A stretch of 64,000 nucleotides of DNA from Bosea sp. NBC_00550 (GTDB lineage Bacteria; Pseudomonadota; Alphaproteobacteria; Rhizobiales; Beijerinckiaceae), in NCBI RefSeq assembly GCF_026020075.1, contig NZ_CP102773.1, positions 248,001-312,000 of the forward strand, given 5' to 3'. Below are positions 9,586 through 18,486 of the stretch, piece by piece; within the stretch, counting starts at the first letter, position 1; the number at the start of each line of letters is the position of its first letter. The position numbers and the translations under genes are program-made. The notes under the pieces are model-generated. The model saw only the letters and a program-made list of their open reading frames with translations, did not search any database and was not told the DNA's origin.

Positions 9586-9943
9586 ACCGTTGCCTATGCC
9601 TACGTTGGCGACCGCCTCGGCAGTAATTCGAACAGCTGCCGCTGGGAACCCCTTCGTCCGCCTTTTGCGCTGCGCGGTCGCCCACGCCCTTCGGCGAGCG
9701 TGTCCTCAAAGACCTTCACGGCGTCCGCGATGCAAGCTCGCGTCCCCGTCGCTGTCGTTGGTGCGGCCCATGAGGTCCTGCGGGGCACTCTAGGACTCAG
9801 GACTGATTGCTCAGAGCCAGGAGATGACGGTAGCGGCGATACAGACAGCGCTCACTGCGCCCTAACGAAGCTTGCTTCGCGGCGTTATAGGGCATTCCTG
9901 CCAAGTTTATTGATCGACAGCCGGAACACGGCAGATTTTTTGC
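9586..9943. other. 358-base stretch without a convincing gene
   Basis: This lies between the Ku remnant and the acyltransferase gene. A 62-residue minus-strand ORF (9600-9788) is possible but unrecognised. At about 9858-9893 an imperfect inverted repeat pairs GCCCTAACG with CGTTATAGGGC around an inner CGAAGC/GCTTCG pair. It has no T-tract, so it is not a clear terminator. Composition falls in GC towards the acyltransferase. Confidence 0.4.
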
Positions 9944-9997
9944 ATGAGGGATTCAACGCAATCTGCGAGTCGCACGCGCACCTGGCGGATCCCTCTT

Positions 9998-11155
9998 ATG
10001 AAGATGTCAGAATCAGCATCGGATGCCGGCAAAGCACAGATTTTCGGACAGCATAACAATATGTTCGGATTTCTCAGGCTGCTCTTCGCGTCGGCCGTGA
10101 TCCTATCTCATGTTCCGGAAATAATCGACGGCAGTCGTAGCAACGAAATTCTGACTCGCTTATTTGGGTCAATCTCCCTTGGCGATTTTTCAGTAGACAT
10201 GTTCTTTTTGATCAGCGGATACCTCATCACAAACAGCTTTATAGGGAGAAAGTCGTTAGCCGAGTACGTCAGGAAGAGATTAGCCAGAATATTTCCTGGG
10301 TTCATTTGCGCATATTTTATATGCGTTTTAATCGTTGCTCCTATAGGTGGAGCAAAAATGCCGGGGCATCTGGGAGAATTTTTATCAATCGTAGTGCGAG
10401 CACTACTACTTCAAGCGCCGAATGTCGGAAACGTTTTCCATGGGACGATGTTCCCGTTTCTAAATGCATCGATGTGGACCATCAGCATCGAATTCAAATG
10501 CTATTTGCTCGTTATCGTGATGGGGTACTTTGGTTTATTTGGAAAAAGACATTTGGTTTTAATTGCGACAGCGGCATTGCTTGTAATTGCCATTTTTCTG
10601 GAAATCGAGACTCAACCTTTCGACACAAGCATTACTGATCGACCTATACCAAATATATTTTCCATATCAGAATGGAATAGCATTCTGTTTGGAGCAAAAA
10701 AGAGTTGGCTGAGGCTGAGCGGCATATTTTTGACCGGATCATGTTTTTTTCTGTATAGAGACGTCATAATATTCAAGCTAAAATACGTTCTGATATCGAC
10801 TGCGGCGCTCGCGTTATGCCTGTTCGTCGATCGATTGGCCCATTTCGGAGTCGCCATATTCGGGGCCTATATACTATTTTCCATTTCGAATATTAAAAAT
10901 AGGACCTTGAGCAAAATTAATAATAAAAACGACATATCTTACGGCGTATATTTATACGCTTGGCCAACGACAAAGGTCATACTTCTCATATCTCCGCATA
11001 TGTCGGTGATAAATGCGACTGTCCTGACAGTTATTATTTCATACATACTTGGTTGGGTTAGCTGGGTCTGCATCGAAAGGCCGGTATTGGCACTCGTCAA
11101 GTCGACGAAGCATGCCTCTCCATTGCCCAATAAGCAGTCGCGCTTGGCCTTGTAG
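9998..11155 (+). CDS. acyltransferase family 3 membrane protein (OafA/NodX-like)
   Basis: This is an integral membrane O-acyltransferase of the acyltransferase-3 family, which modifies surface polysaccharide or lipid-linked sugars. The frame is open from 9944, but the alignable N-terminus (NMFGFLRLLFASAVILSH, with the catalytic-type His after the first membrane segment) begins soon after ATG 9998. A start there gives about 385 residues. FSVDMFFLISGYLI matches the family's xDxFFxxSGxL signature, and about ten hydrophobic segments follow, ending with a W-V-C-I-E-R-P motif typical of the family. The gene is clearly AT-rich next to its neighbours, with rare codons such as ATA and AAA. This suggests horizontal acquisition. 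Confidence 0.85.
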   Translation: MKMSESASDAGKAQIFGQHNNMFGFLRLLFASAVILSHVPEIIDGSRSNEILTRLFGSISLGDFSVDMFFLISGYLITNSFIGRKSLAEYVRKRLARIFPGFICAYFICVLIVAPIGGAKMPGHLGEFLSIVVRALLLQAPNVGNVFHGTMFPFLNASMWTISIEFKCYLLVIVMGYFGLFGKRHLVLIATAALLVIAIFLEIETQPFDTSITDRPIPNIFSISEWNSILFGAKKSWLRLSGIFLTGSCFFLYRDVIIFKLKYVLISTAALALCLFVDRLAHFGVAIFGAYILFSISNIKNRTLSKINNKNDISYGVYLYAWPTTKVILLISPHMSVINATVLTVIISYILGWVSWVCIERPVLALVKSTKHASPLPNKQSRLAL

Positions 11156-11370
11156 CGCCAAAGATAGCTGAAAATCAGGTGGCAAAGCCAAACTCCGTGC
11201 AAGTTTGCGCGTGTTCGGACACTCCCCCGCTAGGGCTCGATCATTCCCCGTTTAGTGGGAATCCAGCAAGTCTCATTTTTACTTTCGAACAGACCAATCA
11301 GGGTCCTGAACCGCTGAGAGGCCGCGGAAGGGCCGGAAGTGGTGAAAACATCGGCGGCGACCGACCGGAT

Positions 11371-11691
11371 ATGGGTCAATTCGAGCGCCTGCGGAAGGGC
11401 GCTTGGGTGATCCGCGGGTATGCCATCGATCTCGCCGCGCCGGATCTTGCCGCGCATTTCGCGATCCGCCAGAACGGCAAGATACTCGCGATCGTCGGCA
11501 CCCGCCAAGTACGGCCTGACGTCGCGACGATGTTCGAAAGAGCTGATCTGAAAGGCAAGCGGTTCGGCTTCATGCTGCTGCTCGACGGCATCGACTGCCC
11601 GAAAGGGCCACTGCAAGGCTTCGTCGCCATCGAGGACGGGCGCGCTATCGAGCTCCCGGCCGATCGCCTGTCGGCGCTCTGCCCGCAATAG
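11371..11691 (+). CDS. hypothetical protein, small beta-rich domain
   Basis: The frame is open from 11179, but the first 64 residues are low-quality. The ATG at 11371 begins a well-formed 106-residue protein (WVIRGYAIDLAAPDLAAHF, AIRQNGKILAIVG, RFGFMLLLDG). The pattern of a short beta-strand 'WVRGWAxD' opening and a 'GFxL' closing strand resembles accessory domains attached to bacterial glycosyltransferases. That comparison is weak. It lies downstream of the acyltransferase in the same direction and could be a piece of a larger surface-polysaccharide gene. Function unknown. Confidence 0.5.
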   Translation: MGQFERLRKGAWVIRGYAIDLAAPDLAAHFAIRQNGKILAIVGTRQVRPDVATMFERADLKGKRFGFMLLLDGIDCPKGPLQGFVAIEDGRAIELPADRLSALCPQ

Positions 11692-12094
11692 AGCGTCGCC
11701 CACCCGGGCCAAGATCGAGCGCTGAGACCACACGCTCCGGAGCCGCATGCTGCCGGAAACTCGCGCTTACCCCGCAGCAACGCCTTAGGTGGATCGACGG
11801 GCGTCCCGCAATTTGGTCTCATCGTCTGCAGCGGGTCGAAAGCGCTCATTTGCGCGCCGCCTAGAGGAAGCGGATCCGCAATATTGGAATATCACCGGAC
11901 GTCGCCGAGGCGGACGGCGCCGGCAGCGAGACGCCACCGGCCCTTTGGGCCGGGGGGCTTTTGCGGTCCGGTGGCGTTCGACCGCGTCCCAGCGGTGGGT
12001 CGAGGCTACGCCTGCCATCGTGTATCGTCCACTAATTGTGGAGCGAGATCCTGACTATAAAATTCTAGGAAGCCGACGGCGCTGCCCCCGGGGA
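11692..12094. other. 403-base stretch without a convincing gene, with nested hairpin
   Basis: Frames here are open by GC content only. At 11932-11976 outer arms CGCCACCGG/CCGGTGGCG enclose an inner stem CCGGCCC-TTT-GGGCCGG (11937-11953) followed by GGGGCTTTTG. The inner part could act as a weak rho-independent terminator for the plus-strand gene ending at 11691, although it is about 245 bases downstream. Confidence 0.35.
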
Positions 12095-12355
12095 CTAGCC
12101 GGTCGGGCGATGGCGCCGGGATTCGGAATCGGCCTCGGCCATTGTGACGGCGTCGTGCTCGATCGAGGCCGCAAGGAGGCAGTAGTCGTCGAAGCTGAAC
12201 ATCGCGCAGTGTTCGTCCTGGGACATCGCCTCCCAGACAAGATCGTACTCCTCGCAGACACCGCGAAAACGTCGGTCCTCCATTCGCGCGAAGCGGTCGC
12301 GGAACTCCGGGAACCTCATCTGCAGTCGGGCTAGCCCACGATCTTCAGCCGACAT
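12095..12355 (-). CDS. small hypothetical acidic protein (86 aa)
   Basis: The frame is open from 12499, but the residues before the ATG at 12355 are not protein-like, so I place the start there. The 86-residue product (opening MSAEDRGLARLQMRFPEFRD, then DRRFRGVCEEYDLVWEAM) is helical and charged. It resembles the short 'hypothetical' proteins often found in alphaproteobacterial genomes. It has no signal peptide or membrane segment. It lies near a phage-derived fragment in the accessory region. No function is assigned. Confidence 0.5.
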   Translation of the reverse strand: MSAEDRGLARLQMRFPEFRDRFARMEDRRFRGVCEEYDLVWEAMSQDEHCAMFSFDDYCLLAASIEHDAVTMAEADSESRRHRPTG

Positions 12356-12610
12356 CGGACGCCCCCATGAACCACGGAAGACATAAGCGAGGAAGGCATA
12401 GGCAAGGGTGGAAGGTGGGAACGTTGGTGAGCAGCATTCCCTTGGGACAGGCTGACACAGGCTCGACAAACGGCAAATGTAATTCAACGCGCTAACCATG
12501 ATTTAGCGGCGCGATGGGGGGGCATCCTTAAAGCGGCCTTGACGCATTCGCAGAAAGACGCGACCGATGTTCCTCCAAGGGGGCGTCCCATCAGACAGAC
12601 ACACAACCTC

Positions 12611-13101
12611 TCAGTTGGCCCTCGACTTCCGTGGCACGGCCGGCCTATAGACCTGGCCGTCGAGCAGCAGCGTCAGGGGATCATTGCCGACGTTCTCGGG
12701 CGCGCTGATCCTAGCGCGCGCGACCGGGCTCAAGCCAAGTGCGTCGCCGGCCAGATGCATCTCCTTTGCTGCGAGACTTTGAATCCGGACCAGCGGCGAC
12801 ATCGCCAATTGGCCGGTCGAGTCCCTACTGAACATCGTCAGCTGGCCGATTTTGCGCTGGCATTCGCGAAACCTCGCCCACGCGACGCACATCCTTTCGA
12901 CCGCCTGGCTGTCGGCCAACGTCAGCAGCCCGGTCGGCATGCCGGCCTCGATCTGTTTCCACAAGCCCGCTGCTCGTCTCCGAGATAATAGGGCATCAGT
13001 GGCTGGCCACAGCTCTCGACGCTGTCCGGGACAGGTCGATGCCCGCGCCGGCCCTCTAACTCGCGGATGCGACGCGGCTTCGGCGGGCGTCCTGCTGGCA
13101 T
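12611..13101 (-). pseudogene. phage terminase small subunit, P27 family, frameshifted
   Basis: In one minus-strand frame from ATG 13101 the product opens MPAGRPPKPRRIRELEGRRG, the typical basic N-terminus of P27-type terminase small subunits, and runs on to MPYYLGDEQRA. Homology then continues in a different frame from about 12970 (LWKQIEAGMPTGLLTLADSQ, then a central helical region, and SLAAKEMHLAGDALGLSPVARARI). The two parts join exactly where the family continues, so a single frameshift separates them. No large terminase, portal or capsid gene is adjacent, so this is a lone prophage fossil. Confidence 0.75.
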
Positions 13102-13487
13102 GGGCGGTGCTCCGAACGTGGCAGAAGGCGGCCATACTGACGCGTCGTCACGTGATCACCATGCCGATTACGGGCCGGGAAAAGCCAATCGTCTTCACGA
13201 GAAGCTCTCTTTCTCAGCCAGGTGGTAGCGCGTCGCGTGTTGAGTGTGTTTCGGCCCTTTAATTGCGGAGAGCTGTCAACCTCGGATTTCGCGCCGTCAT
13301 CGCCGGGGTCATGGTCCTTTCCGAGGTCGAGCGCCTCATGATGATGTTCGGGTCGGGTGCCTCAACGTGTGCAACGACGTTCCAGTGGACGTCAGCCGAA
13401 ACAACGAGGTCACCACAACCGCCGTCCCGGCGGGGACATCGCGAGTGCCGAGATGGGCGCCCGTGAGCAGGTTTATGCGGGAAGCGC
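13102..13487. other. 386-base stretch without a convincing gene
   Basis: This is the sequence between the terminase fossil and the IS110 transposase. It contains short GC-driven open frames with no recognisable domain. It may hold the downstream end of the IS110 element. I see no terminal inverted repeat, and IS110 elements usually lack them. Confidence 0.3.
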
Positions 13488-14516
13488 CTACGCCGTCTTT
13501 TCGCTCCCCCATTCGAAGCTGGTGCCGTCGACCCAGATGCAGTGGAGGAGCACGGCCATCTTGCGCGCGACGGCCACCTTGGCCTTCTTCATCCCGATCC
13601 GCTTGGAGAGACGAATGCCCCATGCTTTCAGCGTCGACCATTTCTTGGTTCGATGCATCAGGACGCTGGCTGCCTCGTAGAGATATGTTCTCAGCAGGCG
13701 ATCTCCCCAATGCGAGACACGGCCGCTGACATCCGTTTCCCCGGATTGCTTTCGCCGCGGCGTCAGGCCCAGGTAGGCACCGACGTCGCTGGCCGATGAA
13801 AAGCGCGAGGGATCATCGATCGTGTGGCGGTAGGTCAGCGCCGTCACCACGCCGACGCCGGGAACTGTCATCAGCCGGCGCGTAGTACAGTCGTCATGAG
13901 CGAGACGCCGGACCTGACGATCGAGTTTCTCCTGTTCCTCGCAGGTCTGTTCATGGACTCTGAGGAGCGCCCCAATCACGGATCGGAGCGGATGATCCTC
14001 GGCAAGCAGCTCCAGGACCTTTCGCCGGAACTGTGATCCAATCGATCGGCTGAACTGTAGCCCATGCTCCTTCAGCATCGAACGGATTTGGTTCTCCAGA
14101 TCGCGGCGGATGGCGACAAGCCTGGAACGCGCGACGAGCAGGGATCGGGTTGCCTGACTCTCCGGACTCTTCACTTTGACTACTCGGTACCAGCCAACCC
14201 GAACCAACTCCGCCAGGCCTTGGGCATCGTTCTCGTCGCTCTTGTTCATTCGAACCGAAAGTACTGCCTTCGCGTGACGAGCGTCGATGCACACGACGGG
14301 CAGACCGATCCGGTTGAGTTCATGCCACAGCCAGCTCGACATGGCGCCGGTCTCGAAGCCGATCCGCTCGGCGCTCGGCGCGCGCTTGCTCAGCAGTTCC
14401 GCCAAAGCGCCGGGATCGGACCTCGCGCGGCCTTGAAAGATGACCTTTCCAGATTCATCGACGACGCAAACGCTGGTCTCTTTCTGCGATACATCCAGCC
14501 CGACATACTGTTTCAT
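13488..14516 (-). mobile_element. IS110-family transposase gene (IS element)
   Basis: This encodes a DEDD transposase of the IS110 family. The ATG at 14516 begins [19 protein letters not shown], the hallmark first Asp of the N-terminal RuvC-like domain. The [17 protein letters not shown] motif comes in the middle. The C-terminal transposase-20/IS116 domain carries [14 protein letters not shown] and the Ser-containing [13 protein letters not shown]. At 342 residues it looks full length. The frame is open 16 codons further upstream, but the RuvC-like start is clear. Element ends are not determinable from sequence alone. Confidence 0.93.
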
Positions 14517-14804
14517 GACGACCATCCCGTGCTCAGGCCGGCGCCGCTGCCTGCCGACCATCACTCTGATGTCATGGCATCGACGGCAGCAATTACGTCA
14601 TCGTATGCAAGTTTGACCCCGTGAGGCGGCGGACACTTTCAGCCTGCCAACTCCTGACGATCACGGAACAGGTCGCGAATTCTGTCGCGTCAGAATGCAA
14701 CATGATCTAACGGATGCCGATTGACCCTTCCTGACCACACCCTGACCTCCCGCCGTAACCTGAGCTCTGCCTGAGGGCGTCTGCATTCCCTGAAAGGAAG
14801 AACT

Positions 14805-15572
14805 ATGTCCAAGATCGCTGCAACGGTTGCTATCGCTACCGCTCTTATGTCAGGTGCGGCGGTGGCTCAGCCCGCCAAGCCCACCATTGTCCTCGTCCAT
14901 GGCGCCTTCGCTGACTCGTCGAGCTGGAACGGGGTCATCGCCAATCTCCAGAAGAACGGATACACGACAGTTGCCGTCGCCAATCCGCTGCGGAGCGTCT
15001 CAGGTGACGCGCGCCTCGTGTCCGACGTCGTCGCGAGCATTGCAGGTCCGGTGGTCCTCGTCGGGCATTCCTACGGCGGCCAGGTCATTTCGAACGCGGC
15101 GAAGGGCCACGACAACGTCAAGTCGCTGGTCTATGTGGCGGCGTTCGCGCCCGATGCCGGCGAGGCAGCCTCGGAGCTAGCCGGCAAGTTCCCGGGTGGG
15201 ACGCTCGGCGAGGCACTGGCGCCTCCGGTCAAGCTCACCGGCGGCGGCGTCGACCTCTACATTGATCAGGCCAAGTTCCGCGACCAGTTCGCTCACGACG
15301 TTCCGGCCGAGGCGACCGCACTGATGGCCGCCGGCCAGCGGCCGATCACCGAAGCGGCCCTAACCGAAAAGTCCGGCGAGCCTGCCTGGAAGCACGTGCC
15401 ATCCTTCTTCGTCTATGGCGACGGGGACAAAAACATCCCGGCCAAGGCGCTCGGATACATGGCCGAGCGCGCGCGGTCCAAGCGCACGGTCGTGGTCAAC
15501 AGCGCGTCGCATGTCGTAATGGTCTCGCAGCCGGACCTCGTCGCGAAGCTGATCGACGAAGCAGCTCGCTAA
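14805..15572 (+). CDS. secreted alpha/beta-hydrolase
   Basis: This 255-residue alpha/beta-hydrolase has a cleavable signal peptide (residues 1-21, ending A-V-A-Q). The oxyanion motif LVHGAFADSSSW (about 30-41), nucleophile elbow GHSYGG (Ser about 89), acid region YGDGDKNIP (about 203-211) and a late His in NSASHVVM (about 236) make a full catalytic triad. An AGGAAG ribosome binding site precedes the ATG by six bases. Similar proteins are annotated as esterases acting on small aryl or alkyl esters. It stands alone between the IS110 element and a reductase fragment. Substrate unknown. Confidence 0.9.
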   Translation: MSKIAATVAIATALMSGAAVAQPAKPTIVLVHGAFADSSSWNGVIANLQKNGYTTVAVANPLRSVSGDARLVSDVVASIAGPVVLVGHSYGGQVISNAAKGHDNVKSLVYVAAFAPDAGEAASELAGKFPGGTLGEALAPPVKLTGGGVDLYIDQAKFRDQFAHDVPAEATALMAAGQRPITEAALTEKSGEPAWKHVPSFFVYGDGDKNIPAKALGYMAERARSKRTVVVNSASHVVMVSQPDLVAKLIDEAAR

Positions 15573-15672
15573 GCCTCAGACAGGGCACGGCGCGTTATTG
15601 CCGTGCCCATCTGCTTACCCGCCGATGGCCCCTTGAAATTGAACGCGCGATGTCGGCGGGGCCAGTAATCCG

Positions 15673-15993
15673 TTACTGCTCCTTCTTGGACAGGTCCTGG
15701 AAGATGAGCTGACCCCAAGTGTGGCCGTGTGCGTGCACCAGTGCGCCACCCTGGTTGAGCTCTTCCAGCGGGTGCGAACCCGAGTTGTCTGGCCAAGGCT
15801 GACACCATCGTATCCTCGTCGTCGCTCGACAAAAGACGACCCGATGGCCCCCCTCGACGATCGGATCGGCAGCCAGGGTGGCAGCGACGAGGTGATTGAA
15901 ACCTTTCACCAGCTTGGCGCCGGTGAATGACTTCGCCACGAAGGCGGAGGACGGGAGACCGTCCAGCTCTTCAGGGACTGGAAATGCGTTCAT
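15673..15993 (-). pseudogene. fragment of NADPH-dependent F420-reductase-like oxidoreductase
   Basis: The minus strand encodes a C-terminal portion typical of the 'NADP oxidoreductase, coenzyme F420-dependent' family: ELDGLPSSAFVAKSFTGAKL, VKGFNHLVAATLAADP, VEGGHRVVF. The continuation SSDDEDTMVSALARQLGFAP lies in another frame (15569-15832 ORF), and the end GGALVHAHGHTWGQLIFQDL is back in the first. The Rossmann N-terminus is missing. Two frameshifts plus truncation make it a pseudogene. Confidence 0.65.
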
Positions 15994-16187
15994 CGCGCAT
16001 CCGGAAGCCCTATCGGGCGGAAGACGTCGTCGCCGCCCTGAGGAAGCCGCCTAGCATCGGGCAGCGATGTGAGGCTTAGCCATGTCTGTCCCCCTCCGCG
16101 CCTCGCCGCTTGCGCGTAAATGAAATCGCGGTGGTACGACCGGCTAGGGCTGTCTCTGCGGGGAGCCGTGCCGATCCGCAAGCACGG

Positions 16188-16514
16188 CTATTTGACCGAA
16201 GAGAATGCTGTCGGAGCGAGAATCTGGCTCGCGATGTTGGCGACGATCTGGCCGTCCGCTTCTGACTTGTCGCGCGCCTCGTGCCATTCCGGGTCGGCCA
16301 CGAACGCACCCCATTTCTTCTCACGCTCGGCGAGGGACTCCCATGCCAGTAAGTAGGTCAGTTCCTGGTGGGACTCGCCGATTAGCGTGGTGAAGAATCC
16401 GGCTTGGCGGATGCCATGCTTCTCCCAGATCATCAGCGTGGCAGTCTCGAACCGCTTCAGTAATGCCGGCAGGTGGCCAGGTACGCAGCGATACTGGCGC
16501 AATTCGTAGATCAT
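16188..16514 (-). CDS. NIPSNAP-family protein
   Basis: This is a small alpha/beta-barrel protein of the NIPSNAP family. The ATG at 16514 follows a clear GGAAA ribosome binding site and gives 108 residues, opening MIYELRQYRCVPGHLPALLK, a textbook NIPSNAP start. The central part GFFTTLIGESHQELTYLLAW and closing WHEARDKSEADGQ are also typical. The longer upstream open frame is rejected because it is Arg/Ser-rich junk. Family members often accompany degradative genes, but no catalytic role is established for this one. Confidence 0.9.
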   Translation of the reverse strand: MIYELRQYRCVPGHLPALLKRFETATLMIWEKHGIRQAGFFTTLIGESHQELTYLLAWESLAEREKKWGAFVADPEWHEARDKSEADGQIVANIASQILAPTAFSSVK

Positions 16515-17084
16515 TCTCGTTTCCTTTTCTGGCAGGTCCATCTTACTGGCGTCATCCCATACCCGACTACGTCGCCATCGGGAGGACCGTGCCCTTCGCG
16601 AACTCTCCCGCAGCGATACCGATCGGCTGCTGAGTCGCTGGGTAGCCGCTATAGGGCGCGAGATTGAATAGCGTTTTCGCACCCACGTTCAAGGCTCGAT
16701 GATTGCTACCAACACGCGGGTCGGGCTCGTCATCGTTCGCGTTGGGGAAACTGCGATTGGATAAATCGAGAGGGGCTCCCGCAGTCCCCTGTGTGGTAGG
16801 CAGCCTGGGTCCGGACGCCCTATCGTACTCCCCGCTAACTTTCGTCAAACGTCCGCTCCGCGCCCAACGCGAAGGCATCCGACGATACCAATACCGAACT
16901 CCTTAGGTTACCCTCCGACCACGGTGCGATGTCTGCGAAAAGCTAAATCAATCAGGCAGCTTAGACGCGCCTCAGCGCTCCATTATCTTCACCCCCAATT
17001 CGAGCCAGCAAATTCTTTTCGGTTTCGGGCAACAATGTTCGCCCGAGGCGGTTAGGTCTAATGCAGACCTTGAAAGTGTATGCC
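16515..17084. other. 570-base stretch, mostly unexplained
   Basis: The only protein-like content is a minus-strand tail ending at 16567 that reads ALNVGAKTLFNLAPYSGYPA, then QQPIGIAAGEFAKGTVL. It looks like a real protein C-terminus. I cannot name the family, and the upstream part of that frame is not convincing. It is probably another gene fragment in this decayed region. Confidence 0.35.
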
Positions 17085-17347
17085 ATGTCAAAGCTCGTCG
17101 TTTTGGTCGTTGAAGATGAAGCATTGATCCGCCTGGTCGCGGTGGACTTCATTGAAGAGGCGGGCTTTGAGGCTGTTGAGGCTGCCCATGCTGAAAAGCC
17201 ATCGCAATTCTTAAGTCACGCGACGACATTGCCCCCATCGTAATTGTGGTGGCCAGCGGACGTGTCATCCCCAATCAGGGACAGCTGCCTTCCGACGTGC
17301 GCCACATTAGAAACCATACAGCTCGAAAGAGGTTATCGCCGCGCTGA
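17085..17347 (+). pseudogene. degraded single-domain response regulator
   Basis: The start MSKLVVLVVEDEALIRL and FIEEAGFEAVEA match the N-terminus of CheY-like receivers and closely resemble the intact copy at 62077. After AEK the frame is lost. One frame over, AIAILKSRDDI continues and is joined directly to APIVIVVASGRVIP, which is beta-strand 4 of the fold. The segment between (strand 3 with the phosphoacceptor Asp and helix 3, roughly 25-30 residues) is deleted. A frameshift plus internal deletion leaves no functional receiver. Confidence 0.75.
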
Positions 17348-17357
17348 GTGCCGCGGC

Positions 17358-17537
17358 GTGACCCAGCCCGACGAAATCTGGATTGAGACGGAAGCCGACT
17401 ACGACATCGCCCTCATGGGGGTTGCGCAGCTGATCGAATGCGATCCTGACAGCCCGGAAGAAGAGGAGCTGAACGCACTGCTCAAAGCCATCGAAGCCTG
17501 GGGTACCCAGCCTATGCCACCCCAGCCGCTGACTTGA
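17358..17537 (+). pseudogene. truncated HigA-like antitoxin N-terminal domain
   Basis: From GTG 17358 the product is about 59 residues, reading IWIETEADYDIALMGVAQLI then SPEEEELNALLKAIEAWGTQ. This resembles the N-terminal region of HigA/MqsA-type antitoxins (ETEADYDxALxxIxxL ... TPEGDxLxxLxxLVEAYE). The helix-turn-helix domain that should follow is absent, because the frame stops at 17537. No toxin gene is adjacent. It is either a remnant or a stand-alone short protein. Confidence 0.5.
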
Positions 17538-17604
17538 CTACGAAGGAGCCGATTTACCCCGTCCTCGACACATGGGGCGCGCCCCATAGGTAGAAAGAGC
17601 AAAC

Positions 17605-17967
17605 ATGAAACACACGTCCGTTCTGGCGCTCTTACTTTTTGCGTCAATTAACACCGCCGTCGCCCAGACTGCCGGGCCGACGACGGCTGCACCTTCCGAA
17701 AAGCCTGCATCGCCAGAGCTGGCGTCCTGCAAGGCAGCAGCGCTTCGCACACTTTCAACAAGTGACCCTGACATTAAAGATATCTATTTCGACGAGGACG
17801 GTATGACGATAGCGACCTCCGAAACCAAAATTGAGGACATCGAGGTCAATCGAATTATCATGGGGCAGGCCTATCTTCGAACGGACAAGTCAGACAAACC
17901 GCGGGGCTTTCTTTGCCTGATCGGTGATAAGAGCAAGGTGCTGCTGACGTTCTTTACCGCTAGATAG
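17605..17967 (+). CDS. small periplasmic/secreted hypothetical protein
   Basis: This 120-residue product has a typical signal peptide (residues 1-21: K-H-T-S then a hydrophobic core ending A-V-A-Q). Two cysteines (about residues 42 and 104) could form a disulfide in the mature protein. The mature part is mixed alpha/beta with no family I recognise. It is preceded by a GGTAGAAAGAG region that can serve as ribosome binding site. It stands alone between decayed fragments and looks intact. Confidence 0.6.
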   Translation: MKHTSVLALLLFASINTAVAQTAGPTTAAPSEKPASPELASCKAAALRTLSTSDPDIKDIYFDEDGMTIATSETKIEDIEVNRIIMGQAYLRTDKSDKPRGFLCLIGDKSKVLLTFFTAR

Positions 17968-18145
17968 TACGCATCCCATTTTCCGGAGCATCCCGAAAAG
18001 TGCCCGGGAACAGCCCATTGGCCGACCTCAAGATCGTCGTCGGATGGTTACTGTCGTCGCGGAAAACTATGGCGAAAGCCGCGGTCGGCAAGGCCGGCGT
18101 CAGTTCAGCGGCGGTGGCCCAGCTACTAGGTAAGCCGCTGTAAGT

Positions 18146-18180
18146 CGAAAAGGGCCTCGCTCACAGAGCGAGGCCTGTTA
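18146..18180 (-). terminator. rho-independent terminator of the CsbD gene
   Basis: On the minus strand a 9-bp GGCCTCGCT/AGCGAGGCC stem (18153-18161 with 18167-18175) with a 5-base loop is followed by CTTTT. It starts 21 bases after the CsbD stop codon. Confidence 0.75.
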
Positions 18181-18195
18181 CGCTACACGCAGATA

Positions 18196-18399
18196 CTACC
18201 AAGTTTGGCGATCGTACCAAGTGTCGACGTCGGCCTTCACTTGATCCTTAGCCAGGCCATAGCGCTCCTGGATCTTGCCCTCGAGCTGATCGCGCTTACC
18301 GGCGATCACGTCCAGATCATCGTCAGTGAGATCGCCCCACTGCTCTTTGATCTTGCCCTTGATCTGCTTCCAATTACCTTCGACGCGGTTCCAATCCAT
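18196..18399 (-). CDS. CsbD-family stress protein
   Basis: This is a 67-residue hydrophilic helical protein of the CsbD family. It opens MDWNRVEGNWKQIKGKIKEQ and contains WGDLTDDDLDVIAGKRDQL and GKIQERYG, all family hallmarks. A strong AAGGAGAGAT ribosome binding site lies just before the ATG. An EcfG-like promoter sits upstream and a terminator downstream, so it is a single-gene unit. In alphaproteobacteria such genes are common members of the EcfG general stress regulon. The molecular function of the family is unknown. Confidence 0.95.
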   Translation of the reverse strand: MDWNRVEGNWKQIKGKIKEQWGDLTDDDLDVIAGKRDQLEGKIQERYGLAKDQVKADVDTWYDRQTW

Positions 18400-18433
18400 C
18401 GGATCTCTCCTTGGTTTTGACTAATACCTACTC

Positions 18434-18458
18434 AACGCCCAGGGACACCGTTTGTTCG
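18434..18458 (-). promoter_or_regulatory. EcfG-type general stress promoter of the CsbD gene
   Basis: On the minus strand the sequence reads CGAAC, a 16-base spacer, then CGTT, 35 bases before the CsbD ATG. The alphaproteobacterial EcfG consensus is GGAAC-N16/17-CGTT, so only the first base differs. The location in front of a CsbD gene, a frequent EcfG target, supports it. Confidence 0.6.
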
Positions 18459-18486
18459 GAGGGCCGCTCAGATTTTGAGGAATGGA

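Noticed and set aside
9600..9788. 62-residue minus-strand ORF after the Ku remnant
   Set aside because: There is no recognisable domain and no clear ribosome binding site, so it is mentioned only in the intergenic entry.
11932..11976. Nested hairpin considered as an attenuator or tRNA-like element
   Set aside because: There is no cloverleaf, anticodon arm or leader peptide; at best it is a weak terminator.
17244..17537. Full 97-residue frame as a toxin-antitoxin component
   Set aside because: Only the last 59 residues are antitoxin-like; the HTH domain and a toxin gene are missing.
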